Part shown: positions 25,001-34,765 of the stretch, piece by piece
How the letters are laid out: each line of letters opens with the position of its first letter
Position numbering within the stretch: the stretch's first letter is position 1
Origin: Spirogloea muscicola
Taxonomy: Eukaryota; Streptophyta; Zygnematophyceae; Spirogloeales; Spirogloeaceae
Direction: 5' to 3'
Assembly: GCA_009602725.1 (NCBI GenBank)
Contig: WELB01000074.1
Location: 43,327-92,622, forward strand
Length of the DNA: 49,296 nt
The notes under the pieces: generated by a model
Told to the model about the DNA's origin: nothing
The model's database searches: none
The model's input: only the letters and a program-made list of their open reading frames with translations
Position numbers and translations under genes: made by a program

Positions 25001-26212
25001 AGCGACGTGCGCAGGTTCGGTGGCGTCCGCTCGTCCGCCAGGAGCAGAGCAGCGCCTGGCGGCCGCGCCGTTGCCAGTGCAAGGCCGCCGGCCAGGGCTT
25101 CTGCCGCTGGCGCGGCGCGGGAGAAGAGGCTTGTTGGCCGCGCCGACAGAGGCGAGCTGCCGCTGTTGGCGGCCGGAGGCCGTGACCGTGGGAGGCTCTG
25201 GCTGCGGACCGCCGGCGGGCCTGGTTTTGCTGCGCCAGTGACGGCGGCAGCCGTGGTCAACGTCGCACGGCCGCGGACGGCCCGGCCGGCTGAGTTCGAG
25301 CGCGGCGCTGCTGCTTGCTGCGGCCGGCTGCCACTCGAAGCAATGCCAGAGGGATGGGCAGTGGATGCAGGGTCAGCCCGCCGAACTGCCAGACCGGTCG
25401 AAGAGCTCGCGGCTTTGCTGCCGCCGGCTGGCCCTGGGCGAACGGCCGCCGATCCGGTGCTGTTGCGCCGCTCCAGCGCGGGTCTTGCTGGCGACGGCGG
25501 CCGCTGAGCTGGCAGTGACGGTCTCGCTGGTAGCGCAGTCTGCGGCGGCGCTTGCAAAAGCCGGCATCAACTGGACGAACGAGCATGGATGAAAAGAAGA
25601 CGGCGGCTGCTGATACTGAAAGAGCAGCTGTAGAAGGAGGGAGGGAGGAGGGAGGACAGGGAAATGGGTACTGGAAAATGAGGGGTGTGAGAGATGTGGA
25701 GAGAGGGAGGGGAGAGGAAGCTCAGGCTGAGGTGAGCACGCAAAGCCCCGGGGCAGGAGCGGCGGTCGCGCACCGCACTGGCACGCCGCCGCGGCGACGG
25801 GATGCGCGTCGGCGGGGGCTCGCTCGCCCTCTGCTCCCGTTGCCTCACAGGCGCCGCCACGGCAAGTCCCGCAGCCGTGGCCAGCCGCCGCGGCGTGTAC
25901 AGCCTGCGGGGCCAGGCCGCAGATCCGCTTCGTCTTAAGCTCCGCACTCGATGGCTACGTCGATCAGAGAGCATGCCACAGAGAGCATGCAAGCTCCAGC
26001 TGTCCCGCAAGAGCATGGCAGTGACCGCAATGGCGGACGGCCACAGTCGGAAGCAAGCAACAGTGGCAGTGGCGGAGGCGCGGCACAGACCAATTGTCCT
26101 CGGTCTTCTCGGTGTCGGAGCTCAGCAGCTCGTCCCCGAGGCTCCACGGGCCGTCTTCGAGCGCCGCCACGGCGGCCAGCCGCGTCGGCGGCGGCAGAGC
26201 AGCTGCGCCCAC
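22038..26212 (-). CDS. Large Ser/Pro/Ala-rich plant-type protein (At2g40070/BPP1-like superfamily), start unresolved
   Basis: A multi-exon gene with low-complexity coding. A first recognised exon ending near 26096 encodes LGDELLSSDTEKTEDNW. It splices to LYTPRRLATAAGL and basic IPSPRRRASAVR near 25900. An exon around 25540-24960 has SLPAQRPPSPARP and TPPNLRTSLSERG. A long exon to 22787 contains an acidic run (SSDDDNDNDEEEGGDDDG) and EDEQALYGDLVGGVRAQIDG. Exon 22556-22463 encodes TTLEEATNTILFC and the last exon, 22242-22038, continues SSIVHDMIFKAALIAET with a short coiled coil (EEARKRLEEAKAA). The motifs W-L-x-T-P, PPNLRT-L and T-ILFCSSIVHD are those of a plant family including BPP1, reported to bind microtubules; this is from memory. 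The frame changes near 24,960-25,010 and no ATG is found for the first exon. Confidence 0.7.
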
Positions 26213-26308
26213 GACTCAGAGCCGTCAGCCGGCCAGCCAGCGCCTCGGGCAGCGGCCACTCGGCGGTGGCGGCGGCAGCGGCGGCGGCGGCGGCGGCGGG
26301 CCGGCACG

Positions 26309-26360
26309 ATGCCGGTCCAGGACACGCGCATGTACGAGGCCAAGTACCCGGAGGTGGACG
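26309..26360 (+). CDS. EIF2A: eIF2 alpha subunit, first 17 codons, cut by sequence gap
   Basis: From ATG at 26309 the frame reads MPVQDTRMYEAKYPEVD and then enters the N run. RMYEAKYPEVD is the conserved start of eukaryotic eIF2alpha, which binds initiator-tRNA ternary complex through its S1 and helical domains. A GGC-rich 5' UTR precedes it. After the gap I cannot find the remaining roughly 300 residues, so the gene is truncated in this sequence. It is divergent from the Ser/Pro-rich gene. The call rests on 17 residues. Confidence 0.75.
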
Positions 26361-26586
26361 NNNNNNNNNNNNNNNNNNNNNNNNNNNNNNNNNNNNNNNN
26401 NNNNNNNNNNNNNNNNNNNNNNNNNNNNNNNNNNNNNNNNNNNNNNNNNNNNNNNNNNNNNNNNNNNNNNNNNNNNNNNNNNNNNNNNNNNNNNNNNNNN
26501 NNNNNNNNNNNNNNNNNNNNNNNNNNNNNNNNNNNNNNNNNNNNNNNNNNNNNNNNNNNNNNNNNNNNNNNNNNNNNNNNNNNNNN
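26361..26586. other. Assembly gap, 226 unknown bases
   Basis: A run of N. It is bordered on both sides by GC-rich trinucleotide repeats, typical of regions that fail to sequence or assemble. The gap length may be an estimate. Confidence 0.99.
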
Positions 26587-26604
26587 CGCCGCCTGGAGGG
26601 CGGC

Positions 26605-26643
<39 letters not shown>

Positions 26644-26989
26644 TGGCTATGGGCATGGCCCCTTCAGTACTTTCTGCAATTTACCTTTTGCATTTGTACT
26701 AAGTCACTCAGGCCCCTCCACCACTCAATACACACGCCATGTCCACCTTATGCGTCGCCGGGACTTTGCGGTGGCGCATGCCGAGCTGCCCGCTCTCCTG
26801 CTTGGGCCAATGGGACCCTTTGCATAGCAACCACAAGCCATGGCGCACGCTGTACCGTCTGTGGCTCACAGCGCCGAGAGCACCGCCAATGTGGGCCCTT
26901 GCTGTCGCTGCAGAAAAAATGATTCAATGAGGCGGCTCAAAATTGGCTAACGCGATAAGGTCAGCGACAGGTTAGTGAGAGCATTGACC
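26587..26989. other. CGG microsatellite and 3' flank of the SET-domain gene
   Basis: A GGC/CGG run at 26608-26642 is followed by about 340 bases with no recognised coding on either strand; no eIF2alpha sequence is seen. The right part is probably the 3' UTR of the minus-strand SET gene. Confidence 0.6.
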
Positions 26990-29900
26990 TCATTGAGGCA
27001 CGTACTCCTCGGATTCATGCCAGCTGCTTCCCGCTGGCACCTCGGGGTCGTCAAGAATGTCGCACAAGAGCGCCATCCGGATCTTGGCCTGGCGCAGCAG
27101 GCGCTTCTTGTTCAGCCGCAGCCGCAATGCTAGCTCTGCCTCGCGTGATGGCAGCGGGACTGCCGGTCTCAGGCACACGCCGTTGCCCACCACGGTCGTG
27201 AACCCCTCCTGGCCACAGTCGCCCTTTTGCGGAACTGTGGCCTCCAAAGCCGCCAGGTCCTCCTTGTAGCTCGTGCGGAAGCTTGCAAGCACCTCCTTGA
27301 TGCGCTCAAAGACAAACCGCACACCAACCTCAAAGCACTCCCAGGTCCGGGTTTTCACCTGTTCCCGTATGAACTTGCACGTTGTCCGATTCCAGCCCCT
27401 CCCAAAGTGGATGGCCGCCTCTTCAAGCTCGTAAATGTCCAGCTTCTCAGGCCCACCTGCAATGGACCACCTATACATCACCCTCAACTGGAACAGAAGG
27501 ATCTTTACATGATCAGGTCGCAATTACTGATCAAGTTGCTGACCTGCTGAGTGGTAGATGGTGTGTGACACAATCCCCAGCCCAGCAATGAGCCGCGGCT
27601 CCACGTGAGCCTTTGGCCACACATGCAGCTGCATCTTGTGCTCCATGAAGGCATACTCAGGTCCAACTATGTCATCAGCGATGTAGTCCGGCATTGGGTG
27701 GACATTGACACCCCGAATCCCCATGTTGGCAAAGTGAAGCGCCTCATGGTGATAGACCTGTCATTTCCACCACATTGGAAGCATGCAAGTTAGGGTAATG
27801 GCTGTTATTCTTGTTAAGAGGAGCACTACATGACAGCACTTTGCCGTTTGCTGGCCATGAGAGCAACCAACTTCAAGCCAGAAGAGAGCACCATGAGGAG
27901 GCCAGCCCCAGCAGGCTTGCAAAGTGCAAGCCCGTCCTACCTGCTCCTCATTCCATTTCTCATACTTGGGGAGGAACCAGTCCACGGCCTGCGTCATGTT
28001 GGAGAAGAGGAGCACGTTGTCAAATGGGTTATAGATAGGGAGGAAGCCATAGTCGACCAGCAACTCCTCGTTGTTCTTTGGCCCATAGCTGTTGTGAATG
28101 GTCTCCCCCTGTTGGATGTCCTGGCGCGCGTGCAATGCTATGCCGTCCTCACCAGCAAGGTCCTGCAAGGTTTGAGCCCAAGGAGGAGGAGCTGTGGAAT
28201 GAGAGGGGATCTTGCAAGCGCTGGCACACAATGTGGATTTTAGGTTCAGAAAAGTAGACAAGACTGTCACTGAAGGGAAGCGTATGCAGTGTGATGTGGT
28301 CAGCCCATCACCTGCCACTCAGCATTGTAGCCAAAGTCGTGATTGAGGAGATCGACGAATGGCAGGAGCATCAATAGCTCCTCAGTTGCTGGCTCATCCT
28401 CGTCCTCCTCCTCCTCCCATTCCCCATCTTCACCGTCGCTGTCTTCTCCTGCCTCCCCATCACCCTCCGACTCGCCATCGCCCTCCTCTTCTAACACCCC
28501 TTCCCCCTCCCCACCTACGTCCAGCTCATCTTCAAGAGCCGCATCGTCGGTGGCCCCCTCCTCGCCCTCCGAATCAGCTGAGGAGGCTTGCTCCAAGGGC
28601 ACGTCCTCTGTCTCGCCGCCGCCTGCAGATCCGTCATCAGCAGCCTCGCTGTTGGCTTCCTGCCTGGCAGCCTCTATCTCAGCCTCCTCGGCCTCCTTAC
28701 GCAGCCGGATGCGCTCCATGGCCAGGGCATACTCCGTGTAATTGCCATTCTGGAGGCAAGGGAAGCAACTAGGGAGCTGCTCAACTGCGAGAGCTTGTTC
28801 TTGGATCAAATGTCAAGTGCGAGAGCCAACCCCAACACTTGCGTCATAGCAAATTGCCAGCGTCCAAAGTGAAGTCTTTGAGCCTCCAGGGATGCTGCCT
28901 CACGAATAGCTAACCAACAACAACAATGCTCTAAGCTACACAGTCACACACAGGGGGAGCTCCTCAAGTTGGTTCTTTCAATGTCATTTGCAAAGCTTCC
29001 TGGCATCTTGATTGAAATGCTATGTCAGTAAATACTCCTTTTGATCTTTAAATCTTATGTCCGCTTGAAGCAAGCAGCAGGCTCTCACCGCAGGGAACTT
29101 GATGGCGAAGACACGGGAGCTCACGATGGACATGGCCCATGTCCACTCGTCCAGCGTGGCGTGGGCAATGGCGGCGACTTCAGACTGCTGATGGGATAAT
29201 GCAATGAATGCTTTCTCTGCCCTCACCTGTAAGGAAATGCCTCGCCAGTTAGTCGTGCTTAGAGGCGGCAAAAGCTACTGAAAGCTGATTGTGTGGGACG
29301 CTCTGACGGAGCAACAATTACCACCCAACAGATAAGCACTATGCTCAGACTTGCAGCCGCGCACCTTCTCCATTGCTGGCTCGTAGTCAAGCTCACCAAG
29401 GAGAGCATCACCCCAGTGCACTGGACCAGGCACAGAAGCAGGCAGAATGCGGATGTAAGGTGCCCAGAAGGAGGCATTGCCCTTAGCACGCTCTTGCAGG
29501 AGCCAGGCCGCCAGAATCTCCGGCGACGTTGAGTTCTCGTACGGCACAACATCATTGGCTGTCATGTACCCCAATAAATCATGTGTGAAATTCATGTTGC
29601 TTACGAATTATGTGATACCTGGAGGCCCATAGACCTATACCTTTCTTCTTGAACCCTAGACAGTATCCCATTTTTGAAGGCAACTGAGGCAACTAATACT
29701 ACAGGTGGGTATGCATTGCCACAACGGTGGAGCCAACTTGTCCAAGAAATCACATCTTCAATTGTTGCACCCAATCTGTAAGCTGATCTGTGGCCCTTGA
29801 CCTCCGGAGCTGGTGCAATGACCCCCCAAAACTTGGCCTGCACCAGTCACTAATGCTGCTGCAAATGCCAGTCACAAAACAGCACAGGCGACTTGAGGGG

Positions 29901-31597
29901 GAGCATTACCTGTTTGATTATTTGATATGTAGAGATTTGGCGGTAGCCTGAGCAGCAGCTCGCCCTTGGTAATGTTGCGCGCTGGGAAATGCCAGGCCAG
30001 CGAGGTTGATGCATCAGGCCAAGCTTGGAGTCACTGTGAGCACGCGCAGGGCAAGGCATGACTGTGGGGGGCGGCTAATGGAGAGGCACTGCGGCAGGTG
30101 GTGCAGAGCCAGTAACTGTCTGATGCCAATAATGTAAATAATAGCAGGCACAGGAGAGATTGACGCAGGCACCAGAGCTGGAGAGACATGGAGATTTTGC
30201 GGAGAAGGGAAACGTGGGGTTTAGAGCAAGGAAGGATGGACATTACAGCAAGGAGGCCTACAGACGGGGGATTGAGGAGGGGTTGCTGTCAGAGAGAGCG
30301 AGAAAGTGGGAGGGAGGGAGGAGGTGAGGTGTTGAGGGGCTTGCAAAGACCTGCAATCACACCAAACCCGCTGCTTTCAGGAGGCGTGCTGGGCCCGCGG
30401 CCTGCCTCAGTTGTGCCCATCAAAACAACCTGCAAACATGCATTGGCAAGCTGCTTGTAAGTCAGCTGCTATAAGTATCTTCCGTTTTGTCCATTGACTT
30501 AGGACGGCTTTCTCATTGGCAAGTTCACGGGAAAAGGCGATCAAATGTCCAATTCACTCAACAGTAATGAGAACTGACCTGCATGGAGCTCTGAGGCCCA
30601 GAACCGGATGCATTGTTCATGTTCAGCCAGTCAAGAAATTCGGCCATTGCGTCAAGCGTTCGACTGCCCGTGCACTGGTGGCTGCTGCCGTCGCCATTCA
30701 AGTGCCCTGAGGGGCCACATTATCACAGCGCTTGAGCTGGGCATGGGGCACTGTGGATGTTCACCATCCACAGTCACAATCGGCTAAACTTCACGCAGAA
30801 GCCGTGAATGAACCCCTCAGTGCAGGCAAATCCCCGAGCCTGCCGGCCATACTGGATCTTTGATTGTCCTGAGCATTCCTACTGAGCGGCGACACTGTGA
30901 TGACCGCAAAATGCGTCCTTCGCACGAGACTGCTAAGTTGGGCAGCAGACTTCAGAGCTGCAGGAGCGGCGAAGCGCTTGCAGGGGCCGGCGCCACTGCC
31001 ACAGAGTGGAGACAGGAGGCACCTGCGCTGAGTCCAAAGTGGGCCCCAGGATGTGCCGCAGCGGCCGTACCGGACTCCACGTCTGCATGCAGAGGAGCAC
31101 CACAAAATGGGCACACCAGCTGAGTCCCGACTCAGTCGAGCTTGCAGGAACGCTCATCCCAAGTGACCATTGCCAAGAGAACGCCTCGCGGCAGTCTGAT
31201 CGCGCTCTAGAGTGCCTCCAGGATCGCTCATGGCTGGCTGCCGCGGCAGCTTCTGCGAGGCCCTCACTGGCTCCCGTTTGGCCGCAGCTCGTCGGCTGGT
31301 GCTTGCGGAGCTTGAGAGCTGGACCGCCATGCCTGCCGCCGCTCCACCGCCACTCGCGGCCGCTCTCAAAAACTTCCAGATATGCTTGGAAAGGCTTGAA
31401 CTCTCAACCCCCAAATCCGGATTCTGGTGCTCTATCCAGTTGAGCTACAAGCCATAAGGCAAGGGGCAGAGGAGTGACTCACCTGCGCCGCCGAGCTGGA
31501 GGCACGCCGCCGGCGAAGCGGCGAGCAGCGCGAGCAGCAGCAGCGGCAGCGAGAGCCGTCGGCGCGCCGGCGGCTGCCGTCGCGAGGGGCCGTCCAT
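26990..31597 (-). CDS. SET-domain protein methyltransferase, Rubisco-LSMT/SETD3-like, with N-terminal signal-like sequence
   Basis: Start 31597-31595; stop 26992-26990. Exons with matched phase include 31597-31483, 30706-30579, 30429-30351, 29981-29910, one ending 29365, 29226-29089, 28749-28312, 28162-27941, 27757-27544 and 27456-26990. One or two between 29900 and 29580 are uncertain. Exon 1 encodes a basic start, then LSLPLLLLALLAASPAACL, a likely signal peptide. Next come AMAEFLDWLN, ARNITKGELLLRLPPNLYIS, WLLQERAKGNASFWAPYI and WTWAMSIVSSRVFA. A long Glu/Asp-rich insertion leads into LLPFVDLLNHDFGYNAEW, then SYGPKNNEELLVDYGFLP, the SAM/SET core. The C-terminal part, about 225 residues, resembles the substrate-binding domain of LSMT-type enzymes. 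The substrate is unknown. The signal-like start is odd for a family that is mostly plastid or cytosolic. Confidence 0.88.
31381..31454 (-). tRNA. tRNA-Arg(CCG)-like sequence in intron 1 of the SET gene
   Basis: On the minus strand: D arm GCTC/GAGC with loop AACTGGATA; anticodon arm CCAGA/TTTGG with loop ATCCGGA (anticodon CCG); variable GGGTT; T arm GAGAG/CTTTC with loop TTCAAGC. The acceptor stem pairs GCTTG with CAAGC, but the two outermost pairs (T-T, G-A) mismatch and no G is at position 1. It is either a diverged functional tRNA, a tRNA pseudogene or a tRNA-derived insertion. It is on the same strand as its host intron. Confidence 0.6.
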
Positions 31598-31709
31598 GGC
31601 TGCCTCCCGCGGAGGAGCCCTCAACCCTAAATCCTAGACCCTGAGCCTGGGGCAGCGAGGGAGCGCGCTCCGGCCGGCGCCCGGCGGCGGCGGCTGAGGC
31701 GGAGGCAGA

Positions 31710-31752
<43 letters not shown>

Positions 31753-31809
31753 TGCGGAGTAGGAGACTGCTTCTGCGGTCAAACGGAATCTATTGGTTCC
31801 TTTTCGCTT
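31598..31809. repeat. 5' flank of SET gene with GGC microsatellite
   Basis: Contains ccctaaatcctagaccctga (telomere-box-like) at 31623-31643 and a run of about fourteen GGC triplets at 31709-31751. This is presumably promoter and 5' UTR of the minus-strand SET gene. Confidence 0.6.
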
Positions 31810-31907
31810 TTGTCTCAATCCTTTAGCACTCCGGCTCCTTCAGACCTTGTCCATTCCTTTGGCCTGGCCTCTCCCAGCCACCAGTTAATCTGGCCGCGCT
31901 TGCTTCT
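31810..31907 (+). mobile_element. LINE 3' UTR fragment, left arm of a near-identical inverted repeat
   Basis: The sequence from ttgtctcaatcc through ggctggcctctcccagccac to ggccgcgcttgc is the reverse complement, with few mismatches, of 32950-33052. It includes the gaccttgtccattc box and the ggctgg-ccagcc hairpin of the element's 3' UTR. Confidence 0.85.
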
Positions 31908-31944
31908 TTCGCTCTGCTTGACAGTGTGCCAGGAAACGCTGAGA

Positions 31945-32110
31945 AGAGAAGTGCGCGCCCTTAGAGAAGAGGGGCTGGCAAAGCCAGCCCAAAAAAGAAT
32001 GGACAATGTCCAAAAGCCAAAGAAAGGCCGGAAAAAGGACTAAACTACAGAACACTGCAGAACACAGAGACGATGCAGAGGGAAGCTCAGTACCCACGAG
32101 TGAGCTGAGA
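31945..32110 (-). mobile_element. LINE 3'-end fragment (last five codons plus 3' UTR)
   Basis: On the minus strand the copy starts at LTRGY-stop (about 32106-32089). It continues through the 3' UTR with the gacattgtccattc box and the perfect hairpin gggctggc-ttt-gccagccc, and ends at gggcgcgcacttc. The 5' side stops abruptly within the conserved LLTRGY codons. Confidence 0.85.
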
Positions 32111-32282
32111 AGGGCGAGCCGATAGACTGACAAAAGTGTCCGCGAGGAAGCCCCAAAACGACAAGTTTATCAAAAGTAAGAAATGAAGTCTGTCTCGATG
32201 CAGAGGTCCACGGCGCGCTGCATCTGCGTGCCGGTTGTGCCTTAGCTGCAGCCTCTGGCCCTGGCCAGGAAGAAGAGAGAGA

Positions 32283-32890
32283 GAGAGAGAAGTGCGCGCC
32301 CATAGAGAAGAGGGGCTAGCAAAGCCAGCCCAAAAAAGAATGGACGATGTCCAAAGGCGAAGAAAGAGGAGCCGGAGAAAGGACTACACTACAAAACAGT
32401 GCAGAACACAGAAACGATGCAGAGGAAAGCTCAGTACCCACGAGTGAGCAACATCAGGTCTGAGTAGCTCGCTGCAGGGAAAGAGGCACTCCGCCGTGAC
32501 CCAGAGGCGGCGGCCATAGCACGGCCTGCGCGCGTGTGGACGGCGTGGGCAAGGGAGCGTTGAAGCGATACGGCCAGGCGCATGCGGAAGAGTTGTGGGA
32601 GCGAACCGGCAGCGTTGAAGCCGGGCATCGCCCCTGGCAGACCCGGCCGCCGGTCAATGGCCTGGCGGGCAAGCCGCTGAATGAGATCCAGCCAGCGGCT
32701 GCCGAAAGCCCCGTGTACCTCCATCGCCACGGCCGCGAATTCATCCCCCACCGGGTGATCAGCATATTTTCGCTCCTTGCCCCGGGCCGCCCGGCCGACC
32801 GCGTGCCCTGCAAACGACGCCGATCTGGTGGGATTGGCGGAGTCGATGCAGTCAGTTGTCACCACGTCAGCGATGATGCGGGGACCGCCG
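32283..32890 (-). mobile_element. 5'-truncated LINE copy with ORF C-terminal region
   Basis: Minus-strand frame 32865-32431 encodes part of the domain that follows reverse transcriptase in algal and plant LINEs: KERKYADHPVGDEF, VHGAFGSRWLDLIQRLARQA, RMRLAVSLQRSLAHAVH and terminal SYSDLMLLTRGY. Its 3' UTR with hairpin runs to 32283, where it abuts a CT-rich (minus strand) tract. No RT catalytic motif is present, so the copy is dead on arrival. Confidence 0.85.
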
Positions 32891-32949
32891 CCGGGCGGGA
32901 TGGCGACCAGTCCCGTCGGCGCGGCGCGTATGGGGCTGGCCGTCCGCGC

Positions 32950-33837
32950 CCAGCGAGAGCAAGCGCGGCCAGATTAACTGGTGGCTGGGAGAGGCCAGCC
33001 CAAAAGAATGGACAAGGTCTGAAGGAGTCGGAGTGCTAAGGACTGAGACAGCAGTAAGCGAACTCTCAGTAACCTCTCGTCAGTAGATGCAAATCTGAGT
33101 AGCTAGCAGGCGGAAAGACGTCGCCCTGACGGAAGCCGGAGGCCGCCGCCAGAGCGCGGCCTGCGCGCAAGTGGACCGCAAAAGCTAGGGACCACTGCAA
33201 AGAGACGGCCAGGCGCATCCGGTAAACTTGGGCGAGGGACCCGGCGACATGGAGGCCAGGCTGCTCGCCTTGCTGCCCGTCGCGGCGGGCCGCTGCTCGC
33301 CGCGCAAGGTGGTAAAGGAGGTCCAGCCATTTGGCGCCAAAGGCGCCGTGTACGTCGACGGCGAGTGGGATAAACTCGTCGCCTACCGGGTGATCTGAGT
33401 ACTTGCGCTCCTTTGCGGCGGCCGCTTGGCGGACGGCGTAGCCCGCCTCCTCCGCCGAACGTGTTGCGCTCCTGAAATCCAAGGAGTCCGTTGTGACGAC
33501 GTCGGCAATGAGCCGAGCTTAATGGGCATGATGGAGGAGTTCTCCGCCGCGACCTTGAAGCCCGCCTCCGAAAACACCCCCTGCATACCGTCGCGCAGGA
33601 GGTCGTGGGAAGCGGTCCGCTCGCCCCCGTGGGCGCAACGGAGCATGTCGGCGGCCAGCTCCGCGGGATCAACGTGTCGGGCACCGCACTCGCATTGAGT
33701 GACGCCCACGAGGCAGGGGAGGAAGGAGGGCTCGCCCATTGAGGATAGGGGCTGGAAAGCCAGCCCAAAAAGGATGAACAATGTACGAGAAGGGGGCCAG
33801 GGGAGGCGCTAAGAATAACAAGCACAAAAAGAAACAA
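32950..33837 (-). mobile_element. 5'-truncated LINE copy, longest in the cluster, frameshifted
   Basis: Minus-strand coding has CECGARHVDPAELAADMLRC and HDLLRDGMQGVFSEAGFKV. After one frame change near 33,520 it has KERKYSDHPVGDEFIPLAV, FGAKWLDLLYHLARRA, RMRLAVSLQWSLAFAVH and SYSDLHLLTRGY, with a stop at about 33066. The C-x-C..H..C pattern followed by a T-x-S-H-D-x-L-R-D block is the post-RT region of LINE ORF2 proteins. The 3' UTR at 33052-32950 is the right arm of the inverted repeat with 31810-31907. Confidence 0.85.
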
Positions 33838-33905
33838 AGCAGCTACGAAGCATTCAGTAACCCCTGCTAAGCAGCCTCAGGTCAGAGAAGCTGCAAAGGT
33901 CTATG
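33735..33905 (-). mobile_element. LINE 3'-end fragment, divergent subfamily
   Basis: The coding end reads FSDLRLLSRGY with a stop at about 33854. The 3' UTR runs to 33735 with a shorter-loop hairpin (gggctgg-ctttc-ccagccc class) and ends at atgggcgagccc. Its upstream part is shared in inverted orientation with the plus-strand copy that follows. Confidence 0.8.
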
Positions 33906-34062
33906 GCACGCGCGCTGCATCTGCGTGCCGGTCGTGGCTTAGCTGCAGCCTCTGGCCCCGGCCCAAGGGGCCCCGCTACCAGGAGACCAGTTTCTCCGAC
34001 CTGCGGCTGCTTAGCAGGGCTTACTGAGTGTTCGTAGCTACTTGATTCCCTTTGTGATGTAA
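33906..34062 (+). mobile_element. LINE 3'-end fragment in plus orientation
   Basis: Plus-strand codons ETSFSDLRLLSRAY end at stop 34025-34027. A diverged start of the 3' UTR follows (gtgttcgtagct). Upstream is the tract ctgcagcctctggccc, also found at 32240-32260 and 35075-35092. With the preceding copy it forms an outward-facing inverted pair. Confidence 0.75.
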
Positions 34063-34290
34063 GAAAGTGCTCGCCTATGGAGAAGAGTAGCTGGCAAAGC
34101 CAGCCCAGAAAGAATGGACAATGTCCAAAGCCAAAGAAAGAGGTGCCGAAAAAGGATTTCACCTCAAAACACTACAAAACACAAGACGATGCAGAGGGAA
34201 GCTCAGTACCCGCGAGTGAGCAACATCAGGTCGGAGTAGCTCGCTGCAGGGAAAGAGGCACTCCGCCGAGATCCAGAGGCGGCAGCCGTA
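34063..34290 (-). mobile_element. LINE 3'-end fragment
   Basis: The 3' UTR has hairpin agctggc-ttt-gccagcc and the gacattgtccattc box. The coding remnant ends in YSDLMLLTRG-Y at about 34205, and the homology stops near 34290, less than 20 bases before the next copy. Confidence 0.8.
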
Positions 34291-34297
34291 GCAAGAG

Positions 34298-34765
34298 AGA
34301 AAGTGCTCGCCCATAGAGAAGAGGGGCTGGCAAAGCCAGCCCAAAAAAGAATGGACAATGTCCAAAGCCAAAGAAAGAGGAGCCGGAGAAAGGACTACAC
34401 TACAAAACACTGCAGAACACAGAAACGATGCAGAGGGAAGCTCAGTACCCACGAGTGAGCAACATCAGGTCTGAGTAGCTCGCTGCAGGGAAAGAGGCAC
34501 TCCGCCGCCAGTTAATGGCCTGGCGGGCAAGCCGCTGGAGGAGATCCAGCCAGCCGCTGCCGAAAGCCCCATGGACATCTATCGCCAGGGCCGCGAACTC
34601 ATCACCAACCGGGTGATCGGCAGATCTTCGCTCCTTGCCCCGGGCCGCCTGGCCGACCGCGTGCCCTGCAAACGACGCCGATCTGGTGGGAATGGCGGAG
34701 TCGATGCAGTCAGTTGTCACCACGTCGGCGATGATGCGGGATGAGCGCTTCCCTGGCCCCTGGGC
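34298..34765 (-). mobile_element. 5'-truncated LINE copy with internal deletion
   Basis: The 3' UTR starts at about 34303 and is nearly identical to that of the 32283-32890 copy. The coding part, about 34765-34442, has TTDCIDSAIPTRSASFAGHA, DHPVGDEFAALAIDVHGAFG and WLDLLQRLARQAIN. It then jumps to RRSASFPAASYSDLM, missing about 55 codons present in the sister copy. Confidence 0.85.

Noticed and set aside
25802-26922. Plus-strand frames of over 300 aa spanning the N gap
   Set aside because: They are open only because N codons contain no stops; the translated parts on both sides are low complexity, except the eIF2alpha start, which is in one frame only.
28343-28741. Plus-strand Ser/Pro-rich frame as a mucin-like gene
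   Set aside because: It is the antisense of the acidic Glu/Asp insertion in the SET-domain gene, which gives Ser-rich codons on the opposite strand.
29601-29843. 80-codon minus-strand frame as a definite exon of the SET gene
   Set aside because: It lies between two good exons and has a plausible acceptor, but its sequence does not resemble the SET family and the phase could not be confirmed, so it was left out of the model.
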